Assembly: GCA_009193035.1 (NCBI GenBank)
Contig: SWDT01000196.1
Location: 61,506-125,505, forward strand
Length of the DNA: 64,000 bases
Direction of reading: 5' to 3'
Source of the DNA: Halicephalobus mephisto
Taxonomy: Eukaryota; Nematoda; Chromadorea; Rhabditida; Panagrolaimidae
The notes beneath the pieces were generated by a model. It was not told the origin of the DNA. It saw nothing but the letters and a program-made list of their open reading frames with translations, and ran no database searches. Positions 1-10,180 of this stretch are shown piece after piece (positions within the stretch are counted from its first letter, which is position 1; every line of letters begins with the position of its first letter). A program made the position numbers and the translations under genes.

Positions 1-233
1 CAAATTACTTTTTTATTCGAGTACTGGCTTAAAGTTGTCAAATTTGGCCCTGTCAATCTGTGAATTCAATTTTTGTCCCTCGAGTTTTTGTTCTTTTTCT
101 TGTCTATCGTCCACTTTGCCCCTAGAGAAAATTCCTCCAATGACCAGTAGCATTTCCTTTGTGGAGTTTCTACTCCTTTTATCCACAACTCATAAAAACA
201 AACTGTCCAAGTTACAAAATCATAATAGACAGA

Positions 234-2262
234 TTACGCCGGGAGCTTCTCAAGCTTGTCAATTAATGTATCCAGAGCGACGGAGAATTGATCCAATTTA
301 AGGGGTCTAACATCGAAAACCTGGATTCTTGGACGAGTGATGTCATTGTAAGTGTCCATCCTAGCTCTACAACGGAATTGATGTCTTGTAAAAACTTTGG
401 ATTGAAGAATCGCGTTATAAGTTTCACGGTCATCTCTCATCAACGTGTTCATCTCAGTGGCATTTTTCCCAAAGAGTTTAGTGGCTTGGTCATCAAACAA
501 AGTCAGCCAAACATTGGCAGTGTCGTCTCCAACCTCCATTGAAACCATGTAGCGATACTTGCATTCAGGAAACGTTTGAGCGCATTTCTCACATCTGAAT
601 GCAGAATCAACTTCAGTGACTTTTTTCCCACAGCCATCTGTTGGACAAGCAGCATACACAGCACCCTCCATACGCACATTGTTAACAATCCCGACCAGAT
701 CAAAGTAGACTCCACGGAGACTTCTGGAGGGCATATCAGTCTTACTGACAGCATGGATAGATCTCAACTCATCCACTGAAAAACCCTAGCATTACCAGCC
801 AAGTACAATCAAAACTTACGGAAATTACCCCCTTGCGATCCTTGATGACTAAATGTCTTTACTTCCATGTTCGGTCTTTCATTTTCGTACCATTGCATAA
901 GTGTATCAGTTTGCGGACCTTCAGGATCAACTTCCACTCGACTTGCAGAATTGATGGACAAAGAATAGGTCCCGTTGAATTCCCTAACAAATGCTCCTTT
1001 GATTCCGATAACTCTTTTCTCAGTTTCTGCAGCATCAAATGCCATTGCATGTTCGGCCCAGAGAGTCAAGCCAACCAGAGTTCCAGATTGGTCGATAAGA
1101 TGGACGTTCCTACGTTTCAGTTCTCTCTGATCTCGGGACATAATCTGAAGAGTTGGGTGAGGTCCAGCTATAAAAAGTAAAAACTTACGGTCTGACAGTC
1201 CTCGACTTTCTCAATGACAGCAAGAACGTCGATGTTCTGTCCATTGAGCTCACTAATCTTCGCCAAAGGCACTGGTTTCAAGACAAACTTGGCTTTAGCA
1301 ATCTGCTCCTCGCATTCCTCGATGACACAATCAGAGTTGAACGAAATTTCATAGTCGTGACCAGTAGTGTTGAACCTCTTGTTTGCGTTCCTGATGGCAT
1401 TAGAGGTTCCAGAGATATAGTAGGTCCTGTCCTTCTGGATTTGGTTGAAAATCTTCTCCGCTGTTTCTCCAAACGAAGCAATCCGAATAGCACTTCCTTC
1501 TTTGTCCACGATTTCAAAATTGAACACTTTGAAAGGACCGCGACCGCCTTTTCCTTGGACTTCTCTCATCTCTTCTTTGTTAGAGACAACGCCCTGGATT
1601 TTCCATCTGGAAGGAAATCATTACATCAATAGTTGGTAGAAAAACCTACTTCCCAGTATTGAATGGATTGATGGCGGAGATTCGATATAAACCAACACTG
1701 GAAGGATCAACTGTAGCTCTCTTGGATGGAGGAGCGGGCATTCCACCGTAAACACTTGCACTTTCCGTCAGTCTTCTTTTGGCACCCATAATTCCAGTGA
1801 AAGTAGCGACGTCACCTGTGTGCTGGATAGGTTCGCCGATCTTGGCATCTGGACGAGACAAAATTTTGTAATCCAAGATGGTCATTGTTTTTTTCCTAGA
1901 AAACGACTCTTCATATATGAAGGAATACAAAAACCTACTCTGCACTAGTTTGGCACGCAAAACTGAGGATCTGAATCACGGGAAATCCAGACAACTCTTC
2001 TAATCCATCTTCCTTGACGCGGTCGGCCAACTCGACCGTCATTCCCACGTTGTTGAAGTAAAACACACCATCACTTGTCTGGACCTTCATGCAGATCGTC
2101 GCGCTGTTGGTTAAGAACCTAGTTCTCAGGATTTGAAGAATCGGCTGATCGTCATTTTTAACTTTGTTTTCGAACAAATGCTGCAAACGATCATTTACAA
2201 AATTATGCAAAACTCAACCAAACCTGGAAGAATCCTTCTGTCAACTGGATGTTCTCAGTCAT
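234..2262 (-). CDS. rpa-1: Replication protein A 70 kDa subunit (RPA1), six exons
   Basis: This is the large subunit of the single-stranded-DNA-binding heterotrimer RPA, used in nuclear replication, repair and recombination. Exons on the minus strand are 2224-2262, 1939-2180, 1650-1895, 1189-1606, 820-1144 and 234-775, joined through 43-44 bp introns. They total 1812 bp and encode 603 residues, close to the family's usual length. Residues 1 to about 95 are the RPA70N protein-interaction domain. Three OB folds follow. The last (DBD-C) holds the zinc ribbon CPTDGCGKK...FRCEKC, which marks RPA1 rather than another OB protein. The start MTENIQLTEGFF is on a 39-bp first exon and the frame holds across all five junctions. 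An E2F-like site lies about 100 bp upstream. Identification is firm; exact exon edges are inferred from GT/AG and frame. Confidence 0.95.
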
Positions 2263-2880
2263 CTCGGATATAAAATCACTGAAAAGTAGACCAAAGTTAA
2301 ATTCAACAAGGAGGAAAACAAGGAGCGCGATTTCAAAACAACCAAAATAAACGCAACTGTTTCGCGCGCGTAAAATTATCCAGTCGGGAAAACTGAAAGA
2401 AAAAGGAAAGTTTGGTCCACCTTCATCGCTCGGTCTCAACACGAAAACATCTAATGTTTAATTGTTCTTTTTTATTTGTCGATCCTATTTTCCGTGTCTT
2501 TTCCTTGTGTTTTTATAACTTTTACTCACTTTTTTGCAAAATTATAAATCAATTCCCGTAGTAAGACCGTAAATCTGTCAGTTTTACTTTTTATCCGTCT
2601 GTCTTGTTCTGAAAAGATTCAATTTCTGGTCTATATTGCCTCCCGAGAGTGTTATTTTTTCGGACATTGTCCACTTTGATCCCTAAGGGAGTAGTTCTCC
2701 GAGTGATCAGTGACATTTTTTGAAGCCTGTGGATTGTCGTTTTTGCTTTTTCCGCCTTTGATCTTCTGCGTTAACTTTCGTGTCAGGAATTATTGATTAC
2801 GTTTTAGGTCCTTTACTTTCGAGACTAGAAATGTGATGAAATTGATCTGCTGTCTTTGTTGATTCTTTATTACTTCCCAA
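2263..2880. promoter_or_regulatory. Divergent intergenic region between rpa-1 and the Ly6-like gene
   Basis: This gap of about 620 bp separates two divergently transcribed genes, so it should hold both promoters. TTTCGCGCG (2360-2368), the consensus shape of an E2F/DP site, lies on the rpa-1 side. RPA subunits are classical S-phase E2F targets, so a regulatory role is plausible but inferred. No coding exon was recognised in the rest. Confidence 0.5.
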
Positions 2881-5061
2881 ATGGGGCACTTATTGTCCCA
2901 TTTGCTGTTTTTCCTTTTTCTCTGTCTGGAAAAGTCAGCAGGTCTGGATTTGTTCGACGAAGCCGTCAATGAAGCAGGTGTCCAGTCGGACCTCCTGAGG
3001 AAGGCTCCCCCACCCCCTTCTCCTCCTCCTCGAGTCCACTGGCACAAGATCCGTCAACACAAGAACAGGGATTTTGATGAGAAACCCCACTTCGACATCA
3101 GTCCAGAAGAGACTTTTGCGCTAGAAAGGGAGCTCTTCATTAAAAGCGCCGAAATCAAGCCCCCTATCTATGAAGAGTCGGTCGGGGACTTGGATCTGCA
3201 TCCCCAGTTGAGGGATAAGCAGCATTACGCCCCTATTGAAGAAAGACGGAACCGACAAGAACGGATATTCAATGGATATGAAGAGGAGGATTTCCCTCCA
3301 TATCCCCCGAAGTTGACTGAAGACTTGTTCGGAGTGGCACCCATTTCTGGTTAGGAAACAATACTAACAGAGGAAGTAACTTTACTCAAGTCGGAGTTCC
3401 GATCTAAGTTGTTTATTATTTTTGTGATTTTCGTTCATTCAGATTCCATAATCCAATTTCACTAAACTTCTTTAAATGCGGAAAATTCGCAATTTGGAAA
3501 TTGCATCTTAAGGGATTTCTAGTCGCTCGAGAACTCAGTCATGGAACTATAATCAGCTTGCAAAATCCACGTAATCGCAGAAAAGAATTATTAATTAAAA
3601 TAGTAAAAGTGAATTTAAAAAGTAGATCGAAAATTAGAGAAGTATACAAAAATTAGTTTTAGATTGTTAAAAAGTGATATAGAATTCTGAATATTCATCT
3701 GCTTAGAGTTCCGTGCAAGTTTGGAATTTCTAGAATCCAGTAGATGATTCTGGAAAGTTTCAGAATCTTAACGAATTTTCTAGAAGCTTCCATATTCTAA
3801 CAGAAGATTTTCGAAGTTTTTAAAAACCTTGTAAGGACTTCTGGAATCTAATAGAGGATTCTGAAGTTTTCGAAAGTCTTATGGAAGATTCTGTAATCTC
3901 TTGGAAATTTCTAGAATCTTTAAAAATTTGCTTCGAGAAAATTTTTGTTTTTATGGAAACAGAATTTTCTTTACAAAAATACCCTAAAATGGAACATATA
4001 TTCTGTTCATTTTAACAATTAAAATTTATTTTAAAATTCTAACTTATGTAAAATTACTTCCTCTGTGAAATTGCGGAATTAAATTTTAAAATTCGTTTTA
4101 ATCTTATTTTTTAAATTTCGACATTATTCGAACAAATTTTACATAAAATAATATTAATAAAAAACTTCCAAAAACCTGATTTTTAGAAATTTTAAATTTA
4201 TTCGAAATTTAATTTTTATTATTTCAGACACGGCCCAATGTTATTCTTGTATGTCTAAATTCTACGAAGCCGTCTGGCCGGCCTTGTCCCATGTCTACAA
4301 AAGACCCAGGAACTTCACCGATCGGTGTAACGAGGGTACCTTCGATTCAAAATCAGTCCCCGTCACCCACTGTTCCACCATCTGCATCCAGATGTGGGAA
4401 GAGCCTACTGTAGCCGGTAAATTTCTTAAATTTAAAAAAATTTTAATTTTTTTAACTTTTTAAAATTTCCGAAATTTCTATTTTTTGTAAAATTTTCTAA
4501 TTTTTTGAAGATTTCGAAATTTTTAAAAATCTTTTAAAGTAAAATTTTTAAAGATATTTTAGAATTTTTGAAGATTTCGGAATTTTTGAAATTTTTCGAA
4601 CTTTTTAGAAATCTTTTGAAATAAAATTTTTAAAGATTTTGAAATTTTTGATGATTTTCGAACTTTTTAACAAATTTTTTTGAAGATTTTGTAATTTTTA
4701 AAAATTTTTTGGGAATTTTCGAACTTTTTAACAAATTTTTAAAGATATTTTAGAATTTAAATTTTTAGGTGTGAAGATAAAAGGCCATATTAGGGGTTGT
4801 CTGGACGACATCCTCCACAACGGATTCAATCAGTCCATTGTTGCTTGGTATCGTTGGCTTCACAGAGACAGCTGCCATCAGTACAGAAAACGGGACTTGT
4901 TCAAACTGCCATATGATCAGTCGGACGACGGTCTGGTCCACGTCTGCACGTGTTATGCTGACCATTGTAACTCCGCTCCTCGATGGACATCTTCGATTTT
5001 TTTTGTTTTTTCTTTCATTCTGATATTTAGGATACTGCTCAGATTATCACTGAATAATTGA
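2881..5061 (+). CDS. Ly6/uPAR-like GPI-anchored protein, ODR-2/HOT-like, three exons
   Basis: Exons 2881-3349, 4228-4416 and 4769-5061 join in frame to a 316-residue protein. It begins with a signal peptide (MGHLLSHLLFFLFLCLEKSAG) and a proline-rich, acidic region of about 140 residues. A cysteine-rich three-finger module then starts at CYSCMSKFYEAVWPAL, carries RPRNFTDRC with an N-glycosylation site, and ends CTCYADHCN, the C-x-C...D-x-CN signature of Ly6 domains. The C-terminus is a hydrophobic stretch (SIFFVFSFILIFRILL) typical of a GPI-attachment signal. The spacing and the NFTDRC motif resemble the ODR-2/HOT proteins of C. elegans neurons, but that subfamily placement comes from memory of the family. 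Long AT-rich introns of 878 and 352 bp contain only degenerate repeats. Expected location is the outer plasma membrane. Confidence 0.75.
3700..3950. repeat. Degenerate repeat array rich in TTCTAGAA (intron of Ly6-like gene)
   Basis: The intron carries many alternating GAA/TTC blocks. Perfect TTCTAGAA occurs near 3729, 3779 and 3908, mixed with TTCTGGAA-like variants. This is the inverted-pentamer pattern bound by heat-shock factor, but it is equally the product of a diverged simple repeat. Similar arrays occur near 7.1-7.6 kb, 22 kb and 49.5 kb. Confidence 0.5.
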
Positions 5062-5334
5062 CTCGATCTCATTTGAGTGCTCAAACGTGCCGAAAGAATT
5101 TTATAAAAATCGATTTTTAAAAATTGAAAAATGTCAAATATTTCAGAAATCAGTATTTTTTGTCCAAGTTGACGGTCAAAGTTCGAAGTCGATATTTTCA
5201 GTTTTCGTGTTAAGAAGCATTTATGGATTTCTTCTATTTCGAAAAACTTGTTTAAATCAATAAAACTTTTATTCAAAATTTTTGAATAAAATTATGACCC
5301 ATAAATTCTACCTTAACATGAGATTTCGAAATTT

Positions 5335-5512
5335 CGAAAGTTGCGTCTTAGCACGAAAAGTTCGAATTTTAAAAATCATGTCTTAGCACGAAAAATTCGA
5401 ATTTTAAAAATCATGTCTTAGCACGAAAAGTCGAAATTTCGAAAGTCGCGTCTTAGCACGAAAAATTCGAATTTTAAAAATCATGTCTTAGCACGAAAAA
5501 CTCAAAATCCCG
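5335..5512 (+). repeat. Short direct-repeat array with unit GTCTTAGCACGAAAA
   Basis: Five copies of GTCTTAGCACGAAAA occur, spaced about 38 bp apart and alternating with TTCGAATTTTAAAAATCAT or TCGAAATTTCGAAAGTCGC. It lies in the 3' intergenic space between the convergent Ly6-like and Shisa-like genes. No coding function is visible. Confidence 0.7.
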
Positions 5513-5555
5513 ACTTTGAACTTTGACCATTAACTTTGACAAAATGAAACACAGT

Positions 5556-6973
5556 TTAGCTGGAGAAATGAGCGTCGTTACTGTTTTTTAAGACGCCTCT
5601 GGGGGTGCCGTCTTCGTTGAATCTGACTCGGTTTCTGGAGCTCGGAAGGGAACTAGTAGAGGACCCGTTGTAAACCCCGTGTTCCTGATTAAACTGGGGC
5701 GGATGGGTCGAGAAAACCACTGTCCCTAAGGGGATTCCGAAACCGCCTAAAAATTATTTTTATTTTTTTTCAAAACAACCTAAAACCTGTATTTTTTGCG
5801 AAAAGAATAAAATCAATAAAAATCGACCACACCCGAAATTTCGCCCTGATTTTTCTTCGAAAAAATTTCCGATGATTCAATGATAAATCAGCTGTCTAAT
5901 TTCGAAATAATTAAAATTGAAATCACAACTTACAACAAATAGGATAGAATCCGGAGTCGTTGACGGACTCATAACGCTCCGGATTTCTCCTGCGATGAAG
6001 CCAACAACCGTTGCAGAGAAGACAACAGAGAAGTGAGAGGATGATGGACACCACGATGGAGACGATTATTCCGATCACGAGAAGGGTGTAATCAATCCTG
6101 AAAAATTTTCTTAAAAATTATCTCCAAAAAATTTTTTTTTAAATTATATCCAAAAAATTTTCTTAAAAATTATTTCCAAAAATTTTTTTAAAAATTATAT
6201 CCAAAAAATTTTCTTAAAGATTATCTCCAAAAAATTTTCAAAAAAGTTTTAAAATCCTTATTTTAGTTTTATTTAATTTAAAAAACTAGAAATAATAGAA
6301 TTTTTAAGTCATTATCCAGGTTTGTATTCATTTAAAGTTGTTTAAGAATCAAAGTTGGATAGTGACTGGAAAGTGGAAATACTAAGCTTTTCCAGTTACT
6401 ATTCAACTTTGGTTTTTATTTAATTTTCTAACGAATGAAAACTTGGATAGTGACTTAAATTGATATTTTTTACTTTCATAGTCATTATCCGAATTCACAT
6501 TCTTTTAAAAAATGGTGAACAATTAAAGTCGGATAGTGACTGGAAATGTCTAATATTCCCAACTTTCAGTCACTATCCAACTTTGGTTGTTACCTATTTT
6601 TAAACGAATATTAACTTGGATAGTGACTTGGAAATTTCAATTTTTTTACTTTTATAGTGATTATTAAATTTTTCGAAGATCATCTAAAGCTGTTTTTCAT
6701 CGCATTCCTCTAGGATCCCCGAACTTACTGAAAGGTGTTGCCGTAGGCGACGAATCTCTCAGCTCTACCGTACTCATTCAAGCTCTCAACTTTTGTGTCA
6801 CTGTCGACTCCACAACAGTAATATCCATGGGTCTCCCCGTCTCCCTCGAGGGAATCACAGCATCTGAAGGCACACCTCAATCGGGTTCCACTGGGATTCA
6901 CTGGACAGATTTCGTAAGAGGAAATTTGAGCAATAGTGAAGGCAAAAATGAAGAACAATATTCTATGGAACAT
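5556..6973 (-). CDS. Shisa-like single-pass membrane protein, three exons
   Basis: Minus-strand exons 6729-6973, 5934-6097 and 5556-5746 join to 199 residues. A signal peptide (MFHRILFFIFAFTIAQISS) is followed by a compact cysteine-rich ectodomain (ICPVN...RCAFRCCDSL...GYYCCG). One transmembrane helix (LLVIGIIVSIVVSIILSLLCCLLC) follows at about residues 87-110. A basic stop-transfer HRRRNPERY and a proline/serine-rich cytoplasmic tail complete the protein. This order is that of the Shisa/CYYR family, whose members act in the ER or at the surface as receptor modulators. The family placement rests on architecture. The first intron (6098-6728) is unusually long for the window and holds an inverted-repeat array. 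The exon 1-2 and 2-3 junctions preserve frame exactly. Confidence 0.8.
6300..6665. repeat. Alternating inverted-repeat array around GGATAGTGACTGGAAA
   Basis: Motifs such as AAAGTTGGATAGTGACTGG and its reverse complement TCAGTCACTATCCAACTTTG alternate at least seven times, interleaved with ACTTGGATAGTGACTT. A single-stranded copy could fold into a series of hairpins. It lies wholly in the first intron of the Shisa-like gene. Confidence 0.8.
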
Positions 6974-7084
6974 TTTTGGACGAGATCTGAAAAATCAAAA
7001 ATATTCATTGGAAAATCGACGGTCGAATTAAGGTCATGTTGACCTTCAGAATCCATTAGCATACTATCATGGAAATTTTTAAAA

Positions 7085-7625
7085 ATGTTAAAAAATCAAA
7101 CAGATTTCTTGAGTTTTTAAAGAAGTTCCGGAATTTAGGATTTCTTGAATTTTTTAGGAAGTCCCAGAATTTAGGATTTCAGGTGGTTTAAGAAGTTCCA
7201 GAATTCAGAATTTCTTGAATTTTTTAGGAAGTTCCAGAATTTAGGATTTCTTGAATTTTCTAAGAAGTTCCAGAATTCAGGATTTCATATCGTTTAAGGA
7301 ATTTTTACAAGATTCTGAAGAAATTTAAAAAGTTCTAGGATTCTAGAAAGCTTCAGAAGTTCCTATGAGATTCCAAAAAATTTCAAAATCTTCTTTTTCA
7401 GAAACTTTTATAGAATTTTAAAAAGTTTTGTAAAATTTGAAAATTCCATTAAGATTCTTGGGGAATTCAGAATCTCACTTTGGATTCTGGAAACTTCTAA
7501 AAAATCCTAAAAATTTCCAGAATCCTCCAGAAGTCTATAAAATTCTGGAACTTATCATGAGATTCTGAACTTTCAAAATTTCCAGAATTTTCTAATTTAT
7601 TGTGGAAAATTCTAGAAATTTCATC
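7085..7625. repeat. Tandem repeat AAGTTCCAGAATTTAGGATTTC, then TTCTAGAA-rich DNA
   Basis: At 7120-7290 a unit of about 45 bp built around GAAGTTCCAGAATTTAGGA is repeated four times. To about 7625 the sequence continues as diverged GAA/TTC blocks, including TTCTAGAA near 7342 and 7612. It fills the space between the Shisa-like gene and the 7.7-12.8 kb gene cluster. Confidence 0.7.
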
Positions 7626-7702
7626 CTTAAAGTTTTTAAAATAAATTTATTTCGAACAAGAACTAACGACTCGCGCGGTCTTTGACGTCTTTTTCCTTTT
7701 TT

Positions 7703-7985
7703 TCAAAGAAAAATCGCCTTTCGCCGCTGTTTTGAAATTGAACCAAAAAAAAAATTCAAAAATAATTGATTTTTTTTAATCAATAAAAATTCACTTTTTC
7801 TAAAATAATAAATATTAAGAAACACGTTTAACTTAGAAAAGAAAAGATTTGTTTACTCAAGAAGATTTTTTGGAAGCTTTGATGAAAAAAAAAAAAGAAC
7901 GACTTACTCTCTCAAGTTCTGGTTGACTTTCGAGTAGACCGGCTTTCCTCAAGAGCAAAAGGTTAGAGGTGGATTGTTGAGGCAT
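7703..7985 (-). CDS. Possible very small gene, third cistron of the RNF207-like/BCD1 cluster
   Basis: A coding-like exon 7908-7985 reads MPQQSTSNLLLLRKAGLLES and continues QPELER to a strong donor GTAAGT. The next acceptor (AAAACAG at 7727) gives a short second exon ending RRKAIFL and stop, 33 residues in all. In another frame this second exon would read RRFFFEKKEKDVKDRASR to a stop at about 7676, which looks more protein-like, so the junction may be wrong. It lies about 270 bp downstream of BCD1 on the same strand, as expected for a last operon gene. The product is not recognised. Confidence 0.35.
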
Positions 7986-8259
7986 TGATTAGATCCAAAC
8001 AGTAAAAAATATATTTAAAAAATTATTTCCAATAATTTAAAATACAAAAATTTACATTAAAATTTATTTTTCATGATTTTTGATTTTTTTTAAATCATAA
8101 AAAAAACAATTTTTTAATTTCATAAAAAAACTAATCTACCGTAATCCTAATTCTCCCTAAAAACCAATTTTTAAATTTCTCTAAAATCAATTCCAACAAT
8201 AATTTCATTTCCATAAACTCAACAAATTAAACAATTCCAATCTAAAACTACAATTCCAA

Positions 8260-10015
8260 CTATTCAGGATTGTATCTTCTCTTGACCGCATTTGCCCATC
8301 CAGAAAGAGCACAATCACCGTCATTAATTCCTCTTCCAGAAAACGTTGGTCTATCAACTCTATAGTCCGTTGTAGGAGAAAATATCTCCTCTAAATCCAA
8401 TGTTTGATTCTTATTATACCGACCACCTCTTCCACGTCCACTAAATCCTCCTCTTCTATCATTCTGATACGGATGAAAATTATTCCCTCCTCTTCCACGT
8501 CCTCTAAATCCACCTCTGTCATTTCCTCTCCTGTTGCCCCTCATATGTCTATTCCCATAGTCTCTCTTCCCATCATTCTGATGACGTTCCTATAAAATTA
8601 AAGTAATTTTTAAAACTCAACTTCTAACATACCCTTGTTTTCTGTCTTCTAATTTCATGAAGTTCCTGAGCTTCCATTTCACTAAGTGGTTGCCAATACT
8701 TGAAATCCCCAGGCAAAGTAACAATAAATTTGGGATGTCCATGAACATATCGATTTCTCAAATTATTCAAAATTGATTTTTCCTTGTCAACCAAGTAATA
8801 TCGTTCATTATCGCCTTCTGGAACCTTCATATAAACATTAACTTGTTCCAATCCAGCCTCCCAAAATGGCTTCATCTTTTCTTCATCAAGATCTTTTTTA
8901 GAAACAATTATACCGTAAATCTTCGGGGAAATATATTGCTTCACAAGTGTAGAAACCTTGATAGATTCCGGAATAGATCTCGCTTTCTGACAATACAGAT
9001 CAATAGTGCTTCCAGCCGATACAGTATATCCATCAACTTGCTTAGTTTCTTCTCCTTCTGAATCCAGAACAAAGTCACCATCACTAGTAACAGGAGCATT
9101 TCCACTACGAAGTTCTCTCATAAAAGTCAAGTCCATAGTCCAAAATACAGTATCAGAAAAATGTTCAAAGAACGAACCATCAGCATCTAAAAAGTAATAA
9201 ATTTTCAAACAACAAAATATACAAAATTTACCTGAAGGACTTTCAATAGTAATAAAAATTCTCCGACGAGTCACACTTCCAATCAAATTATGTTCAATTC
9301 TAGTAAGTGATTGAATAAATTTACTTCCTTCATTAGAAGCATATTTCTTCAAAAATTCACTTTCTTCCACAGCTTGTGTTTCAATTGTTTCATTAACTTC
9401 TTGACTTGATTTAAAATTCAAATCTCTTGATTGAAAACCACCATCATCATTATTATTCCCCGATAACTTCTGATCAACTTCCATCTGAAGTTGACTTTGA
9501 CCATTTTCTTCAACACTTTCTTCTTTTTCATCTTCATCAATAATTTCCAATCCATGGTTGTTTTCTTCAAAATCTTCTTCAATTCTAATACTGTTTTTAT
9601 TTTTTTGATCTTCTAATTTCCCAATTTTTTGAACATCATCCTTGTTTTTTTCAATTTTTTGAACATCTTCTTTTTTATCTTCAACTTTTTGAACAGTATT
9701 TTGTTGAATAACATCCCTAGCTCTCTTCACTCCAGCAACCAATCCATCTGTTACACCTTGAAGAAATTCCTGATCCTTGACCGAAACTTGATCATTATAT
9801 TGAGACGCTTTTACAACAGATTCAAATTGTTTTCTTTGACCATCACAATTAGCCGATTCCTTGTGAAGTTTAACACAAGGAAGTGAACAAGTTCGAAAAC
9901 CACATTTCGGACAAGTATATTTAGATTTGACTAATCCACATTGTTCACAATCAATATCTGCTTTAATTTTCTTAGTTGGAGATCCCGAAGATACAGTAAC
10001 TGCCACTGTCGTCAT
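8260..10015 (-). CDS. Box C/D snoRNA protein 1 (BCD1/ZNHIT6-like), HIT zinc finger
   Basis: Exons 9232-10015, 8633-9186 and 8260-8589 give 555 residues. Residues 18-55 form a zf-HIT domain (CEQCGLVKSKYTCPKCGFRT, then C...H...C), the type found in BCD1, which is needed for assembly of box C/D snoRNPs in the nucleus. A long acidic, glutamine-rich linker follows. The conserved C-terminal half contains EHNLIGSVTRRRIFITIESP and the region up to PKFIVTLPGDFKYWQPLSEM. The tail is an RGG-type region (GRGRGGNNFHPYQNDRRGG), which suggests RNA binding. The 45-bp first intron (9187-9231) is a multiple of three and stop-free, so retention would add 15 residues. The start at 10015 is five bases after a TTTTTTAG acceptor, as for a trans-spliced downstream cistron. 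Confidence 0.85.
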
Positions 10016-10180
10016 TCTATCTAAAAAATAAAAAATAAAAAAAATAAATAACTTAAAAAATAAAATCCGGTCAATTACCAATAACAAATTTAAAATCCAA
10101 TCAAATTTTAAAAATTTTATTCAATAATTTGACTAGTTAAAACTTCAATAAGGCACAATTATCTGGGATATGAAGAATTT
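10016..10180 (-). promoter_or_regulatory. Short intercistronic region with trans-splice acceptor
   Basis: Only 165 bp separate the stop of the RNF207-like gene from the ATG of BCD1. On the minus strand TTTTTTAG ends immediately before ATAGAATG. The AT-rich spacer, the isolated acceptor and the shared strand are the hallmarks of a nematode operon, where an SL2-type leader would be added here. Confidence 0.65.

Noticed and set aside
5335..5512. Regularly spaced repeats that could suggest a CRISPR-like array
   Set aside because: The genome is clearly eukaryotic, and the spacers are themselves repeated low-complexity DNA.
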